A stretch of 64,000 nucleotides of DNA. It comes from Bog-473 sp963838835. GTDB taxonomy: Bacteria; Actinomycetota; Acidimicrobiia; Acidimicrobiales; RAAP-2. Shown piece by piece: positions 19,067 to 28,348 of this stretch. Each line of letters begins with the position of its first letter. Positions within the stretch are counted from its first letter, which is position 1. The notes under the pieces were generated by a model, which was not told the DNA's origin, did not search any database, and saw only the letters and a program-made list of their open reading frames with translations. Location: NCBI GenBank assembly GCA_963838835.1, contig CAWITA010000013.1, positions 54,858 to 118,857 of the forward strand, in the 5' to 3' direction. The translations under genes and the position numbers were made by a program.

Positions 19067-19181
19067 GGCCTAGGGCCCGCCCTGCCCGTTCTCGTGGCGC
19101 CGCCCGCTGCTGCACCGCGCCGATGCGCCGCCTGCACCGGTGGAGGGTCAGTTCGCGGGGTGACCCTCCACCGGACGACGG

Positions 19182-19820
19182 TCAGACGATGCGGCGCAGG
19201 GCCGTCTGCGTCGTGACGCCTGGGAGGTAGACCTTGCTGAGCTCCTTGTCCACCTTCTGGTTGAAGCTGGTGTCGGCAGCGATTGCGTCCCCTGCGTGCT
19301 GCAGGTCCGCAATGGAGGCGTAGAGGCTGAGCCACGCGACAGTCCCGTAGCCCCCCGTCATGGCCGTGGCGAACGAGGTCGGGGAGCCGGTGATCTTGCT
19401 GGCGAGCTGCGCGGTCTCCACACCCAGCTCGATTCCCTTCACCATGCCGCCCGGCGCCAGCGTCGCCCGCACCACCAGTGCGTACTGACGGTCGATCTCG
19501 GCAGCCTTTGGGTCGGCGAAGACGATCTGCAGCAGGCCGTCGTCGATGGGGTCGCCCGACGCATGTGCGGCGCCCTCTTCGACCAGGGATACGTAGCCCG
19601 AGTCGGCAACCAGCTTGTTCATGGTCGTCTCCAGGGTGACGAGGTCCTCGATCATCGCCGACCACACCAACCGGCCCGAGCCGGGCGAGAACACGGTGGT
19701 CCACAAGCTGACCGGCACCTCGGAGATCTGGTTGACTTTCTCAGTCATCTTGAGAGCCCAGGCCAGTTGCTTCTCGGGGTTCCCCGCGCCGAGACGAACG
19801 TTACGACTGAACAGATACAT
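19182..19820 (-). CDS. Conserved hypothetical protein, two-repeat ferredoxin-like type
   Basis: The ATG at 19820 gives MYLFSRNVRLGAGNPEKQLAW, a start I recall from actinobacterial proteins of this type, although the frame is open far upstream. The 212 residues seem to contain two related halves: WALKMTEKVNQISEVPVSLWTTVFSPG with VWSAMIEDLVTLE, and GIELGVETAQLASKITG with VAWLSLYASIADLQHAGDAI. That suggests a duplicated dimeric alpha/beta-barrel fold like NIPSNAP or ABM proteins. Function is unknown. The structure is inference from the repeat pattern. Confidence 0.75.
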   Translation of the reverse strand: MYLFSRNVRLGAGNPEKQLAWALKMTEKVNQISEVPVSLWTTVFSPGSGRLVWSAMIEDLVTLETTMNKLVADSGYVSLVEEGAAHASGDPIDDGLLQIVFADPKAAEIDRQYALVVRATLAPGGMVKGIELGVETAQLASKITGSPTSFATAMTGGYGTVAWLSLYASIADLQHAGDAIAADTSFNQKVDKELSKVYLPGVTTQTALRRIV

Positions 19821-20393
19821 GGCATCCTCCGTGGTTCGAAGCGTGCCGAGACTCCACCGCCCCGCCCACGAGACACCCCCGACAAAAGGAGGAACGAGGA
19901 TCGTCCGCTTGTCTCCCCTGCAGGGCAACCTACGCGGGTTGCACCCAGCGATCCAGGGGTTAAGAGACAAAGTGACTTCCCACCGAGGACAGGCCTTTGT
20001 CACGGCCCATGACCCACTACGCCATCCCGTCAAACGGACGGGCCGGACCAGTCTGCCTGAGGATCTGAATCGGGGAGGACTCCTCATGACGTTTCCGGCG
20101 GGCGCGGTTGGAATCGAACACTTGATTGTTGAGCCTGCCGTCGGCACCCCTGCCCCCCGCCCGCGCTGCGGTGCCCCTCCGTTCCCGGTCGCGCCGGCCG
20201 CCCCGGGCTCCCCGCCGGGTCCCGTGCGCGGCGGTTCTGGCCCGTTTTCCCCGCGGGCCCCCCTCTCCCCCCTGCCGCGAGTGGGGAGAGAGGAGCAAGC
20301 GACGCGGGACGGCGGGGAAAGGACCGCGCAGCGACCGAGACGCACGGCGGCCGCCACCCGGGAAACGGAGGGGAGGGGGCGCGGGGCGGGGGC
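19821..20393. other. 570-base GC-rich spacer with REP-like repeat
   Basis: Between two minus-strand genes. No protein-like sequence is apparent on either strand. It contains the REP-like hairpin at 20261-20290, and the stretch around 20340-20400 is strongly purine-rich (GGGAAACGGAGGGGAGGGGG). Confidence 0.5.
20261..20290. repeat. REP-like repeat, copy 2, hairpin
   Basis: The first 27 bases are identical to 14042-14068. Here the arms CTCTCCCC (20263-20270) and GGGGAGAG (20283-20290) pair perfectly over an 8-bp stem with a CCTGCCGCGAGT loop. Confidence 0.75.
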
Positions 20394-21990
20394 TCAGGGA
20401 GCTTCAAACGCGATCAGACCGGCGGTGATCGAAGCGACGAAGACGTCAGGACCTGCGAACACAGGCTGCGCGAAATCGCCGCTGTTGTCGAGCGTGGCCA
20501 ACACGGTCCCGTTCGATGCGTCGAGAAGGTAGGTGGCGCCAGTCGCCTTAATTCCGGTCGGGACGGCCAATATGCCGGACCCGTTGAGCGTGGGAGACCC
20601 GAAGATGGGACCTGGCAGAGTCCTCGACCAGATGACCTGCCCTGTCGCCGGATCGACCTCGCTGATCGTTCCAGACGGTGTGGGTGTCGCCGTATCCGAG
20701 GACAGCCACAGGTGGCTCCCGTCCCATGGAGACGCGGCGATGCACGAAGATTTCATGGAGATGACGTCCTGCCAAACAGGTCCAGCGGCCAAGTCGCTCC
20801 GGCGAAAGGCGTAGTAACGGCCGTTCTTGTTGCAGGCGCCGACCATCTCTGTCGGCTTTGTCGATCCGGGCAGGACCGCCGAAAACAGCGTGGGAGATCC
20901 GCCAAAGTCCGAGTCGACACCCGGCTGTTGAGAGGCCGGCACCTGCCAGGCCCCCGTTTCGGCCAACGTCGTCCCGTTGAGGGAGATCACAGAGATCGAG
21001 GCACCAAGGGACGGATTGGATGCAGGCCCGTTGCCGGTCGTGATGAAGACGTTGCCGTCCCCGCCGACGGCGGCACTCGACCAAACGCTGCCACCGACGT
21101 CACCTCTGGGAACGGTGTAGAAAACAGCTTGTTGGGCCCCCGTTGACTGGTCGAACGAGAGAAGCCCACCCTGGACGAGGGGATCATCGCAATGCGAGGA
21201 GATGCCGATGTAGACGTGTCCGTTTGCGACGGCCGGGGAAGACCAGTTGAAGTAGTCAGGAACGGTGGAGGACGGAATTCCCACCACAGACCTCCAGATA
21301 ATCGCCCCCGTGGCCGCGTTGAACGCGTAGAGGTAACCGTCGGGACCGGCGACGTAGACCGTCAGCGTCCCCGAGACCGGGTCGTTCGCAACCGTCGCCG
21401 TCGAGATGAACCCGTGGTCACCACAACCCTTGACAGTGGTCGTGACGTATCCGACGAAGTCTTTCCAAATCACCGTGCCCGTCGCCTCACTCAGCGCGTA
21501 GAAAGTCCCGTTGTTCGCGCCGATGTAGATGACACCGTCATAAACGGTCGGGCTTGAGTACAGGGACCTCCCCAGGGCTGGGACCGGTGGGGCAGCCGGC
21601 AGCCATGTCCAAGCCGTAGTGAGGACCGCGGCGTTCGCCGACGTGATAGCCGTCGCACGCGCGTTGTCAGGAATTGTGGCCGACACTGAACAGGTAGCTC
21701 GACCAGTTGGCCCCCCCAATGGCCGCTGCGGAAGCCGTGCCGCTGATCGTCGCCGTCGGGAGTCCCGCTGAAGCGACGACCACCGCGTCGGGGCCGACGC
21801 TGGTGCCCCGCGGCTGGGCAATGCCAGTGCGATAATTCGACACCACGGGACTAATTCCAGCTGTCTGTTTGCTTCCGGTGCTGGCACCAATCGCTGGTCC
21901 AGCACAGACGCCGAAGAGGAGACCTGCCGCTGCGGTCACCATCAGGAGCCCCCCGAGCCTCCGGGTGCTGTGCTGAGCTAAGCGCCTCAT
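20394..21990 (-). pseudogene. Secreted PQQ-like beta-propeller repeat protein, frameshifted
   Basis: The gene starts at the ATG at 21990 with a signal peptide (RRLGGLLMVTAAAGLLFGVCAGPAIGA). It reaches ANWSSYLFSVGHNS and hits a stop near 21667. Removing one G from TCCTGAC (about 21671) restores the frame to NARATAITSANAAVLTTAW, and the rest is open to 20394. The body is a PQQ-type propeller with blades carrying SLYSSPTVYDGVIYIGANNG, FYALSEATGTVIWK, YLYAFNAATGAIIWR, SSPAVANGHVYIG and VDPATGQVIWSR. It ends in GLIAFEAP. Corrected length is about 530 aa. Likely an exported scaffold or quinoprotein-like protein; I see no quinone-binding signature. Confidence 0.8.
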
Positions 21991-22407
21991 GGAACTGCCC
22001 CCCTCCCCTCGTCGCTGGCGCCGAGAGAGAGCCGAATGACGATGAGAACTCCGGCGTCACGATGAGCGCTCGAAGTATCACTCAATGAGCTGGTCGATAT
22101 GCACCAAAGGTGGACAATTGTGGAGTGGTTGAGAAGGCCGGAACAATCGACCTGGCTCACGCAATGAGGAGTCAGGCACTATCTTCGGGCCGCGTGATCG
22201 CCGCGACGTCGGTAAGTACGGTGGTCGATGTGTCACCGCCAGCGCCCACAAGGAACGTGATCTCTCGCGGGTTCGACACCCTCGGCCGCCACCGGAAGAC
22301 GGGAGGGGACACGCGGCGCGGGGCGGGGGGCGGAGGGTTGTCCTTTGTCGGGCCTCGTGAGATTCCGACCATGTGGCCCACCGGGCATAAGCCCTCGACC
22401 GGTCGAG
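21991..22407. other. Intergenic, no gene recognised
   Basis: Contains an AT-richer segment (about 22060-22120), then GC-rich sequence including GCGCGGGGCGGGGGGCGG (around 22316), similar in composition to the purine-rich stretch near 20350. A GGTTCGACACC at about 22264 resembles a tRNA T-arm but no cloverleaf can be built around it. Confidence 0.4.
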
Positions 22408-22606
22408 CTAATTCCGGATGATTTGACTCTTGGCTGCTCGGAACTGTGCATCGCTGAGAAGACCAGCCTGATAGAGCGGCAAGAGTCCATGTAGCTCCGT
22501 CCTCAGTGAAGTTGCTTCAGTAGGAGTCCTTCTCGCAGCCCCAATCGTTGTCTTCTGGTTCGCATCTTTGCATTTGGCGCAAACTCGGCTACCCGTAGAT
22601 GACAGC
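22408..22606 (-). pseudogene. SHOCT-domain protein, C-terminal remnant
   Basis: The frame ends with ELHGLLPLYQAGLLSDAQFRAAKSQII, a typical C-terminal SHOCT helix pair (short C-terminal domain found in many bacterial membrane or secreted proteins). It is preceded by a CAKCKD cysteine pair. Upstream of about 22610 the same strand becomes the antisense of another gene fragment, so the N-terminal part is missing. Confidence 0.45.
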
Positions 22607-22618
22607 AACTGGTAGGTC

Positions 22619-23044
22619 TTGCAGGTGACTGCAGGCAACTCGACAAGCACCGCTGGACCCAGGTATGAACCAGGGTCTTCCGTTGAAGGGGTAATTGGCT
22701 CCACGCCAATAAAATTGGGAACTCTGACGGCGAATTCAGGTGGAGTGGTTACTGGACGTCTCACTATCCCGGCGACGACACCGCCCGGGACTCACTACAT
22801 CTTTCTTATTGGCGTGGCGCAGAACGGAAGTCCGTGGGTCCTCGAGAACTCGATCACCGTCACAAGAGGATCCACGCCGCCAGCTTGCGATGGGACACTC
22901 AGTGGCACATTTGACGGAGTGCTGACGGTTCCGGCCGGCGTGGCCTGCACACTCGAGAAAGCAACGGTCAACGGTGCTGTTCAGATTGGCAAGGGTGGAC
23001 TATTCGAGGCGGACAACTCGACGATCAATGGGGGCATTAGTGCT
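22619..23044 (+). pseudogene. Secreted repeat/adhesin-like protein fragment
   Basis: A plus-strand frame reads YEPGSSVEGVIGSTPIKLG, LTANSGGVVTGRLTIPATT and GTHYIFLIGVAQNGSPW, which is an Ig-like repeat common in acidimicrobial exoproteins. It is followed by ACDGTLSGTFDGVLTVPAG and NSTINGGIS, a beta-strand ladder module. There is no signal peptide at the start, and the sequence turns into unrelated GC-rich DNA after about 23044. It looks like an internal fragment that arrived by recombination, meeting the SHOCT remnant back to back at about 22610. Confidence 0.5.
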
Positions 23045-23616
23045 GTTTCGAGCGCCAGGACGGGAGACGGGGGGACGGACCTACGGCGGGGGGACGGAGG
23101 GCCGAACGTACGGGGTGTGGAGGGCTTACTGCGGGTGCGGCTGACGGAGTTCGACCGGAGTGACAGTCCGGCATCTCCCCCTGCCCCCTACCGGCATGTC
23201 TGAAGTAGCGGGGCCGTGTCAAGATCAGCCACCTGCCTCCTTGTTCGTAGCCACTGCCTGAGCGCGCCACGGCAGCCTGTGCGCAGGCGCGCGTGTGCGA
23301 GGGCGCTCGGGGTCAAGGTGGAGCGCCCGCAGCGACGCGAGGACGAACGACCTTGAGGGCGTGCGCCTCGCCACGCAAAATGCTTCAGGTTGTCAGTGGC
23401 ACGCCTATGCGGCAACCAGGTTCGACCACCAGAGTCTCTCGCCGTGACGAGATAGTTGATGGAGCTCGGTCTTGCTGAGGCATGTCTTCGCCGAGATTGA
23501 TCGGCATGGTGGTCTCCGGCCACGACCAGGTGGGCTCAATCACTTTCCCGGCTGCGCCACCGAGGAGATGGGAGCCATGCCGTTACACGAGCACGCACCT
23601 GGCCGATTGCCGAGCG
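23045..23616. other. Intergenic, no gene recognised
   Basis: GC-rich, with several short open frames of random-looking composition. No motif, promoter or repeat stands out except purine-rich runs around 23060-23110. Confidence 0.4.
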
Positions 23617-23808
23617 TCACGCCGCCTCTTGGTCGGCCAGAGAACGGATCTCTCCGTCGCGCAGGCCGCAGTAGACGAGCGTGAGAACTCTGCGGCCGAT
23701 GGCCACATTCGCCTTGGTCTTGCCTCGCCGCTTGTGCTTGGGGGTGGGCCCCGCCCACGAGGACAACGCTTTGGATGAGTCGAACCGGGCGGTGGTTCGA
23801 GAAGTCAT
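23617..23808 (-). pseudogene. Transposase C-terminal remnant (IS110-like)
   Basis: 63 residues: ALSSWAGPTPKHKRRGK followed by NVAIGRRVLTLVYCGLRDGE and IRSLA. The SWAGPTPKH segment resembles the conserved (A)WAG..P block of the C-terminal Transposase_20 domain of IS110-family elements, and the helix after it fits. The N-terminal DEDD domain is absent. The family assignment is from memory of the motif and is tentative. Confidence 0.45.
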
Positions 23809-23938
23809 CTTTCACCGCCGAGGACTGTAAAGGACGGTCGCGACGCCGAGAGAGCTAGCTGCCCGGGATGTGCCGAAGCGTCCCACCGACCCGATGGCGA
23901 TGTGGGGCACCCTGGGAGCCAGTGAACTACTCGGGTGA

Positions 23939-24541
23939 TCATGGAGCCTGGGGGTGAATGGTCTCACCTCGGGCCAACATCTCGACAAACTGGCCGATGC
24001 GCCTGGAGCGGGTTTCGGGTTTCTTGGCGTTTCCGATCCTGTAGAGGATGGCGTACCGATTGGCACTTGTGAGCATCTCAAACATCGCCTTCGCGCGAGG
24101 ATTGGCACTCAGGGCAGCGAGAAGATCCTCCGGCACCTCAATGCTGGCTTGCCCGGCGTAGGCGGCCTCCCATCGACCGTCCTCGTTCGCCTGCCGCACC
24201 TCGTCTTCGCCGGATCGATGCATTCGGCCGGTGGCGATCAGCCTTTCAGCGATGGCAGCGTTCCGTTGAGACCACGGGCTGCGAGCTTTTCGAGGCGTGA
24301 AACGTCGTCGGAACGTAGCGGTGTCACGACGCCCTAATTGACCATCAATCCAGCCGAAGCAGATCGCCTCGGCAAGCGCCTCGTCGTACGAGAGGGTTGT
24401 CGGATCGGCCGTTCCCTTTTTGGCCAGTACCAGCCAGACACCTAGTGAATCGGCGTGATGGGCGCTCAACCATCTTCGCCATTCACCAGCGTCCACGACC
24501 AGTAGCTCTGGGAGATCCACGGCGTTCACCGTATCCCCCAT
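23939..24541 (-). CDS. YdeI/OmpD-associated family protein
   Basis: About 200 residues from the ATG at 24541 (MGDTVNAVDLPELLVVDAGEW). The family blocks are all present: WLSAHHADSLGVWLVLAKKG, YDEALAEAICFGWIDGQLGR, FTPRKARSPWSQRN and the C-terminal PEDLLAALSANPRAKAMFE with RIGNAKKPETRSRRI. YdeI-type proteins have a DUF1801/DUF1905-like fold and have been linked to peptide and polymyxin tolerance in enterics; the mechanism is unclear. Complete, single gene. Its start faces the GFA gene divergently, and a TGTGCC...GGCACA hairpin (24541-24557) sits at the start codon. Confidence 0.85.
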   Translation of the reverse strand: MGDTVNAVDLPELLVVDAGEWRRWLSAHHADSLGVWLVLAKKGTADPTTLSYDEALAEAICFGWIDGQLGRRDTATFRRRFTPRKARSPWSQRNAAIAERLIATGRMHRSGEDEVRQANEDGRWEAAYAGQASIEVPEDLLAALSANPRAKAMFEMLTSANRYAILYRIGNAKKPETRSRRIGQFVEMLARGETIHPQAP

Positions 24542-24625
24542 GTGCCGCAGGTGGCACACCGTCCCGGCGTTCGGCGACACCACGATCTGGATGTGATCGG
24601 AGTACCTCTGTGTAACGATGGAGGG

Positions 24626-25054
24626 ATGGCACTAACCGCCGAGTGTGCGTGTGGTCGGCTCCACGTCTCCGTTGAGAGCGAACCGATGATGGTGGCAATC
24701 TGCCACTGCGACTTCTGCCAGAAACGGACGGGCAGCGTCTTTCAGGTCGGAGCGTATTTTGCCGCGAACGAGCCGATTGAGGTTCGCGGCGAGACCAAGT
24801 CCTACAACGGGCTGGAGATAGACGGTGTCGGGAACGCTTCCGGGGCCTCTGTGACCTACAACTTCTGCCCGATCTGCGGATCGACCGTCTATTGGGTCTC
24901 CGATGGCGAAGCCGGGATCCTTGGAATCTCTGCGGGCAACATCGTGGGCACTGAGCTGCCTGCCCCAGGCATGGAGCTCTACACGGAGAACCGCCATGAC
25001 TGGGTGCCTCCTGCCGCCAGTGCCGAGCAGTTCCAGAAGTCCTGGAGGACCTGA
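24626..25054 (+). CDS. GFA family protein (glutathione-dependent formaldehyde-activating enzyme-like)
   Basis: 142 residues beginning MALTAECACGRLHVSV. Zinc-binding cysteines occur in the family order: C.C in AECACG, CHCDFC after AI, and CPIC in NFCPICGSTVYW. The closing half carries the conserved ETKSYNG and G.SAGNIVGTELP segments. This is an Mss4-like beta fold. Despite the name most members have no proven formaldehyde activity, and an organism using mycothiol would not need glutathione, so the real thiol partner is unknown. Confidence 0.88.
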   Translation: MALTAECACGRLHVSVESEPMMVAICHCDFCQKRTGSVFQVGAYFAANEPIEVRGETKSYNGLEIDGVGNASGASVTYNFCPICGSTVYWVSDGEAGILGISAGNIVGTELPAPGMELYTENRHDWVPPAASAEQFQKSWRT

Positions 25055-25097
25055 GGCGAGGGCGCGATCTGGTCTGCTCATGTCCCACCCTTCTCAT

Positions 25098-25118
25098 GTA
25101 CGGCGTACCAGGGGCACC
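25098..25118 (+). repeat. Right-arm copy of the dispersed hairpin repeat
   Basis: GTACGGCGTACCAGGGGCAC lies in the gap after the GFA gene. It carries the same TACGGCGTAC core and GGGGCA arm as the copies at 32357-32391 and 37190-37244, but no clear left arm. Confidence 0.45.
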
Positions 25119-25213
25119 TGAGGGCGGCGGGACATCCTCAATCTTCTGCTCCCGCTCGAACGTCCGCGGACAACTACCCGAAAGGATCTGTGCGTAGTCG
25201 ACTGCGCCGATGG

Positions 25214-26470
25214 TCACATCGGGCTCTGTTCACCTGGCGCTTTCATTCGTTCACCGGCTCGCCACACGTGGGTCACATTGGTGGGATCGGCAAGGATTCC
25301 GACATCGACGCTGGGATCACCCGAGAGAGCGATGACGTCCGCGTCGTAGCCGGGCCGGAGTTCTCCGGATTGGGGTGCCTGGGGGCCAAGTGTCGATGGT
25401 GCCGTCGCGGTTGCCGCCTCGATCGCCTCGAGCGCCGAGAGCCCATACTTGACGAGGTAGCCAAGCTCCGCACCGTTCTGACCCCACCGGGCTGGGGTTG
25501 TTGTGCCGGATCCGCCGACATCAGTCCCCGCTGCGATACGCACGCCGTGTTGGTACGCGATTCCGATCGCCTCCGCGTGGCGGTCGGCGATTGCCAGTAG
25601 TTTGCGCTGTGCATAGTCCGGCAGTCCTGCCGCCGCCCCGAAGGCGAGAAACTCCTCGACGATCAGACGGGTCGGCACAAGCACCGCGTCGCACTCCCGC
25701 ATGGCCTCGGCGCACTCGTCGTCGAGGTACGTCCCGTGTTCGATGGTGCGGACACCGGCTCTGAGTGCGGCCATGATGCCGGGCTTGCCGTGGCAGTGAG
25801 CAGCCACGATGCGTTCGGCCTGGCCGGCCTCCTCGACGATGGCGCGCAGCTCGTTGTGGCTGAACTGCTGGTGGATCGGATCGTCAATCTGGCTCATGAC
25901 ACCGCCGGAGGCACACACCTTGATCAGTCGGGCTCCGTCGCGCAACTGGAGCCGCACGGCACGCAGGCAATCGGGCACGCCGTCGCATTGCCGGAGCATC
26001 CCGATACGGTCTGCGAGATCACATACCCAGTGCACGGGGTACATGTGCAGATCGGCATGACCGCCGGTCGGGCTGAGCACCGCTCCGGCCCCGAACACGT
26101 TGGGACCCTTGACCGTGCCCTCCGCTATCGCGCGGCTCACCCAGACCCCGAGTCCGCCAACCTCGCGGACGCTCGTGAACCCGGCACGGAGAGCGACTGC
26201 AGCGTCCTTGGCCACCCGCATGGCAGTTAAGGCGGGAGCATTGGTGGCCAGTTCAGCTAGATCCGGGGTGAATACGCCGATGAAATGCGCGTGGCAGTCC
26301 CATAGGCCCGGCAGCACCGCGGGAACCCGGTAGATCCCCGCACCCGGCGTGGCGGGCGCTTCAGCGGTCGGTCCGGCATACGTAATGGTAGGCCCCTCGA
26401 GCACGACGCACCCGTCGCGTATGGGCTCGCCTCGGCCTGGGATCAGTACGTCCGCTTCGATGCGTTCCAC
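25214..26470 (-). CDS. Metal-dependent amidohydrolase (imidazolonepropionase/prolidase-like)
   Basis: I take the GTG at 26470 (MERIEADVLIPGRGEP), with AAGGGGG just upstream; an earlier GTG at 26497 is open. The metal-site motifs of subtype I amidohydrolases are complete. HAH is in GLWDCHAHFIG, a candidate carboxylated Lys in ARLIKVCASGG, the first later His in IVAAHCHG, the second in TIEHGTY and the Asp in IAAGTDVGG. The C-terminal strand pair GELRPGYDADVIALSGDP closes the composite beta-sandwich. Relatives hydrolyse Xaa-Pro dipeptides, organophosphates or cyclic amides; the substrate cannot be read from sequence. Confidence 0.9.
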   Translation of the reverse strand: MERIEADVLIPGRGEPIRDGCVVLEGPTITYAGPTAEAPATPGAGIYRVPAVLPGLWDCHAHFIGVFTPDLAELATNAPALTAMRVAKDAAVALRAGFTSVREVGGLGVWVSRAIAEGTVKGPNVFGAGAVLSPTGGHADLHMYPVHWVCDLADRIGMLRQCDGVPDCLRAVRLQLRDGARLIKVCASGGVMSQIDDPIHQQFSHNELRAIVEEAGQAERIVAAHCHGKPGIMAALRAGVRTIEHGTYLDDECAEAMRECDAVLVPTRLIVEEFLAFGAAAGLPDYAQRKLLAIADRHAEAIGIAYQHGVRIAAGTDVGGSGTTTPARWGQNGAELGYLVKYGLSALEAIEAATATAPSTLGPQAPQSGELRPGYDADVIALSGDPSVDVGILADPTNVTHVWRAGERMKAPGEQSPM

Positions 26471-26624
26471 GGCACCCCCTTCGGAATCGGCAAACACCCG
26501 TTCAGCGGACAGAGTAAATCGCCAACGGCGGCTTCGACCGTCCGAAGCTTTAATGCACCCACTCCCGGCGGTAGGTGATACCCAAGGCCTTTCGGTATCG
26601 GCAGAACGCGGGTGGTACTCACGA

Positions 26625-27073
26625 TCACGTCACGTGAGCGACGATCAGATCCCAGCGGTCGCGCCATTGCTGTATCTCGTTCTTGGCGAAGCGGCACTTT
26701 ACCCAACCACCGGTTGGAAGCTTGGGATGGAAATGCGCGGCTACGTCGTTCATCGGCAATATGTAATACTCCACATCCTCTTTGAGCCGGACCAATACGA
26801 CGAAGTCAGCGCCATCGGGCGAGTGGATAGGAAAGCCTAGTCCGCGGGATTAAAGCGTGACTTGACCTGCACTCGCACAGTTCTATTTCCGTCAACGCTG
26901 TGAGCGATCACGTCGTAGCCCGTGTAACCGCTGTACGCCTTGTGAGCCGCTACTCCTCGGATGAGGAGTTGACCAAGGACGAGGAACTCCGCCCCTTCCG
27001 AGTGGAGCTTCGTTTGCGCATGGGTCAATGCGTTCCCTGACGGAGCTGCCGGGCTGGGTTTGGGATCGGCCAT
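26625..27073 (-). pseudogene. Restriction-endonuclease-like (DUF4365-type) nuclease, frameshifted
   Basis: From the ATG at 27073 the protein reads EGAEFLVLGQLLIRGVAAHKA, then YTGYDVIAHSVDGNRTVRVQVKSRFNPAD and stops at 26837. The GYDV...RVQVKSR sequence is a PD-(D/E)XK-type active site. Shifting frame by one base after GCGGAC (about 26840) continues as GFPIHSPDGADFVVLVRLKE, DVEYYILPMNDVAAHF and QQWRDRWDLIVAH to a stop at 26625. Both parts make one protein of about 148 residues. Its role is unknown; stand-alone members occur near phage-defence and restriction genes, but I see no methylase partner here. Confidence 0.65.
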
Positions 27074-27111
27074 CGCCTCAAGTGTCTCACTACTCGCCCT
27101 GCTACATAGCC

Positions 27112-27129
27112 GGTGTACAGGGGCACCCT
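27112..27129 (+). repeat. Right-arm copy of the dispersed hairpin repeat
   Basis: GGTGTACAGGGGCACCCT between two minus-strand genes. One substitution turns its core into GGCGTAC, and the GGGGCACCCT tail matches the copy near 30275-30289. Confidence 0.4.
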
Positions 27130-27159
27130 CAGCCGTGCTTGATGTCCGCCCTCCTTTGA

Positions 27160-27449
27160 CTACGAGTTGTCAACGAGTTCGGCGATCTCCAGGTAGCTCA
27201 CAGTGGGTGATACTCCGTACAGTCCAGTCACTCTCTCTCGAAGCTCCTCGGTGAAGAAAGCTTCCGCCGCCTCCTGCGAGTCCCATACGTAGAAGTTCAT
27301 CGCCCGGTTCTGCTTGTCGTCCAATGTGAAGAACTTGAAGCGAAGACCGGGTAGGCCCTCGAACATGTTCCGCGCTTTTTGGCCACCTCGATCACCCGGG
27401 AGCGATCGAAGTCGCCGTCGTAGTCGAATACAACGCTGACACCAATCAT
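27160..27449 (-). pseudogene. YdhR/ABM-like small monooxygenase-fold protein, frameshifted in an A-tract
   Basis: An ATG at 27447-27449 has AAAGGAGG directly upstream and reads MIGVSVVFDYDGDFDRSRVI EVAKK before leaving frame at the A-run 27376-27380. Adding one A restores ARNMFEGLPGLRFKFFTLDD, then QNRAMNFYVWDSQEAAEAFF and VSPTVSYLEIAELVDNS. The fold is a small dimeric ferredoxin-like barrel as in YdhR-type proteins. The break sits in a homopolymer, the classic place for a sequencing indel, so the gene may be intact in the organism. Confidence 0.7.
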
Positions 27450-27595
27450 GGTGCCTCCTTTCCTCTACTCCGCGGCCGATTACTTGAAGCATTCATTTGG
27501 AGCGAAACGGGTACGGCGCCCTTTCCCCCCTCTGAACGGCGGCGGCTCGTCGATAAGCGATGGCCGTGGCTAGGAAATGTTGAAGCGATCCATGA

Positions 27596-27958
27596 TCAGC
27601 CCTTGGCGTAGTCGGCCATGCCCTGCCAGTCGATGACGACACAGGGTTCGTTGCCGACAATCCAAGCGTCGTGACCCGGCGCAGCCGTCATGAAGTCGCC
27701 GGGACCGATCTCTATTTCCTCGCCATCGTCCATGACGATCTTCATCCGTCCCGAGATCACGTAGCCAACATGTGCGGCCTGGCAACTCTCGGTTCCCGCT
27801 ATCGGCTTGACGTGCTCCGACCACTTCCAACCCGGTTCGAAGGTGGCCCGGGCGACCAACCCGGAACCGAGGTCGACAAGCTCAAGCCGACCCTTACCAT
27901 CTTTCATCTGACGGACCTCGTCGGGGCGGTCAATGTTCTTTTTGGTGAGTCCAGCCAT
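27596..27958 (-). CDS. Cupin-domain protein
   Basis: 120 residues from an ATG with GGAGG five bases upstream (MAGLTKKNIDRPDEVRQM). A single cupin barrel: motif 1 region GWKWSEHVKPIAGTESCQAAHVGYVISGRM carries two His and a Glu as metal ligands; motif 2 is IEIGPGDFMTAAPGHDAWIVG. It ends VIDWQGMADYAKG. The family includes metal-binding regulators and small dioxygenases; no substrate can be assigned. It is a single gene with its own ribosome-binding site. Confidence 0.85.
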   Translation of the reverse strand: MAGLTKKNIDRPDEVRQMKDGKGRLELVDLGSGLVARATFEPGWKWSEHVKPIAGTESCQAAHVGYVISGRMKIVMDDGEEIEIGPGDFMTAAPGHDAWIVGNEPCVVIDWQGMADYAKG

Positions 27959-28228
27959 CGGTCCTCCTTCCAGCCGTCGAACGGCGGAAATCGCCCAGAT
28001 GCCCCCGCACCATGCGACCGACCCGCTGCGCCGTGCACTGGCGGGACAGCCACGCAGCACACGGGGACACCTGAGGGTCCTATCGGGCCCGCTCTGTGCT
28101 GCGCCGACAAGAAGCCTTCCACTATCCCGCGGGTCGTTCAAGGGTCGGTGTTCGTTGCTGGTCACTGCGGATCTACCTCACAGCCGGCTTGCTGACGAGT
28201 GAGTCTTCGCCCCGAGGTCTGCCTTGTC

Positions 28229-28263
28229 GAGGGTCCGGCGTGATAGGGGGCACCTGGACCCTC
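28229..28263 (+). repeat. Hairpin repeat family member
   Basis: GAGGGTCC (28229-28236) pairs with GGACCCTC (28256-28263) over 8 bp. The loop holds GGCGTGATAGGGGGCACC, matching the GGCGTA..GGGGGCA core of the family. Confidence 0.55.
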
Positions 28264-28348
28264 TCGGTATCGGCAAGTCTGTCAGCGGTCCCGTGTCCAC
28301 CCCAGTAGTTTGCGGTGGACCGCCGGCCTCGATCGCAGAGGAGACCCC

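Noticed and set aside
18604..19230. A 208-residue protein running through the ABM region
   Set aside because: Only its first 34 residues look natural; the rest is out of frame with the obvious ABM continuation and is Arg/Pro/Ser-rich.
22250..22300. Possible tRNA (GGTTCGACACC near 22264)
   Set aside because: No matching acceptor or anticodon stems can be drawn around it.
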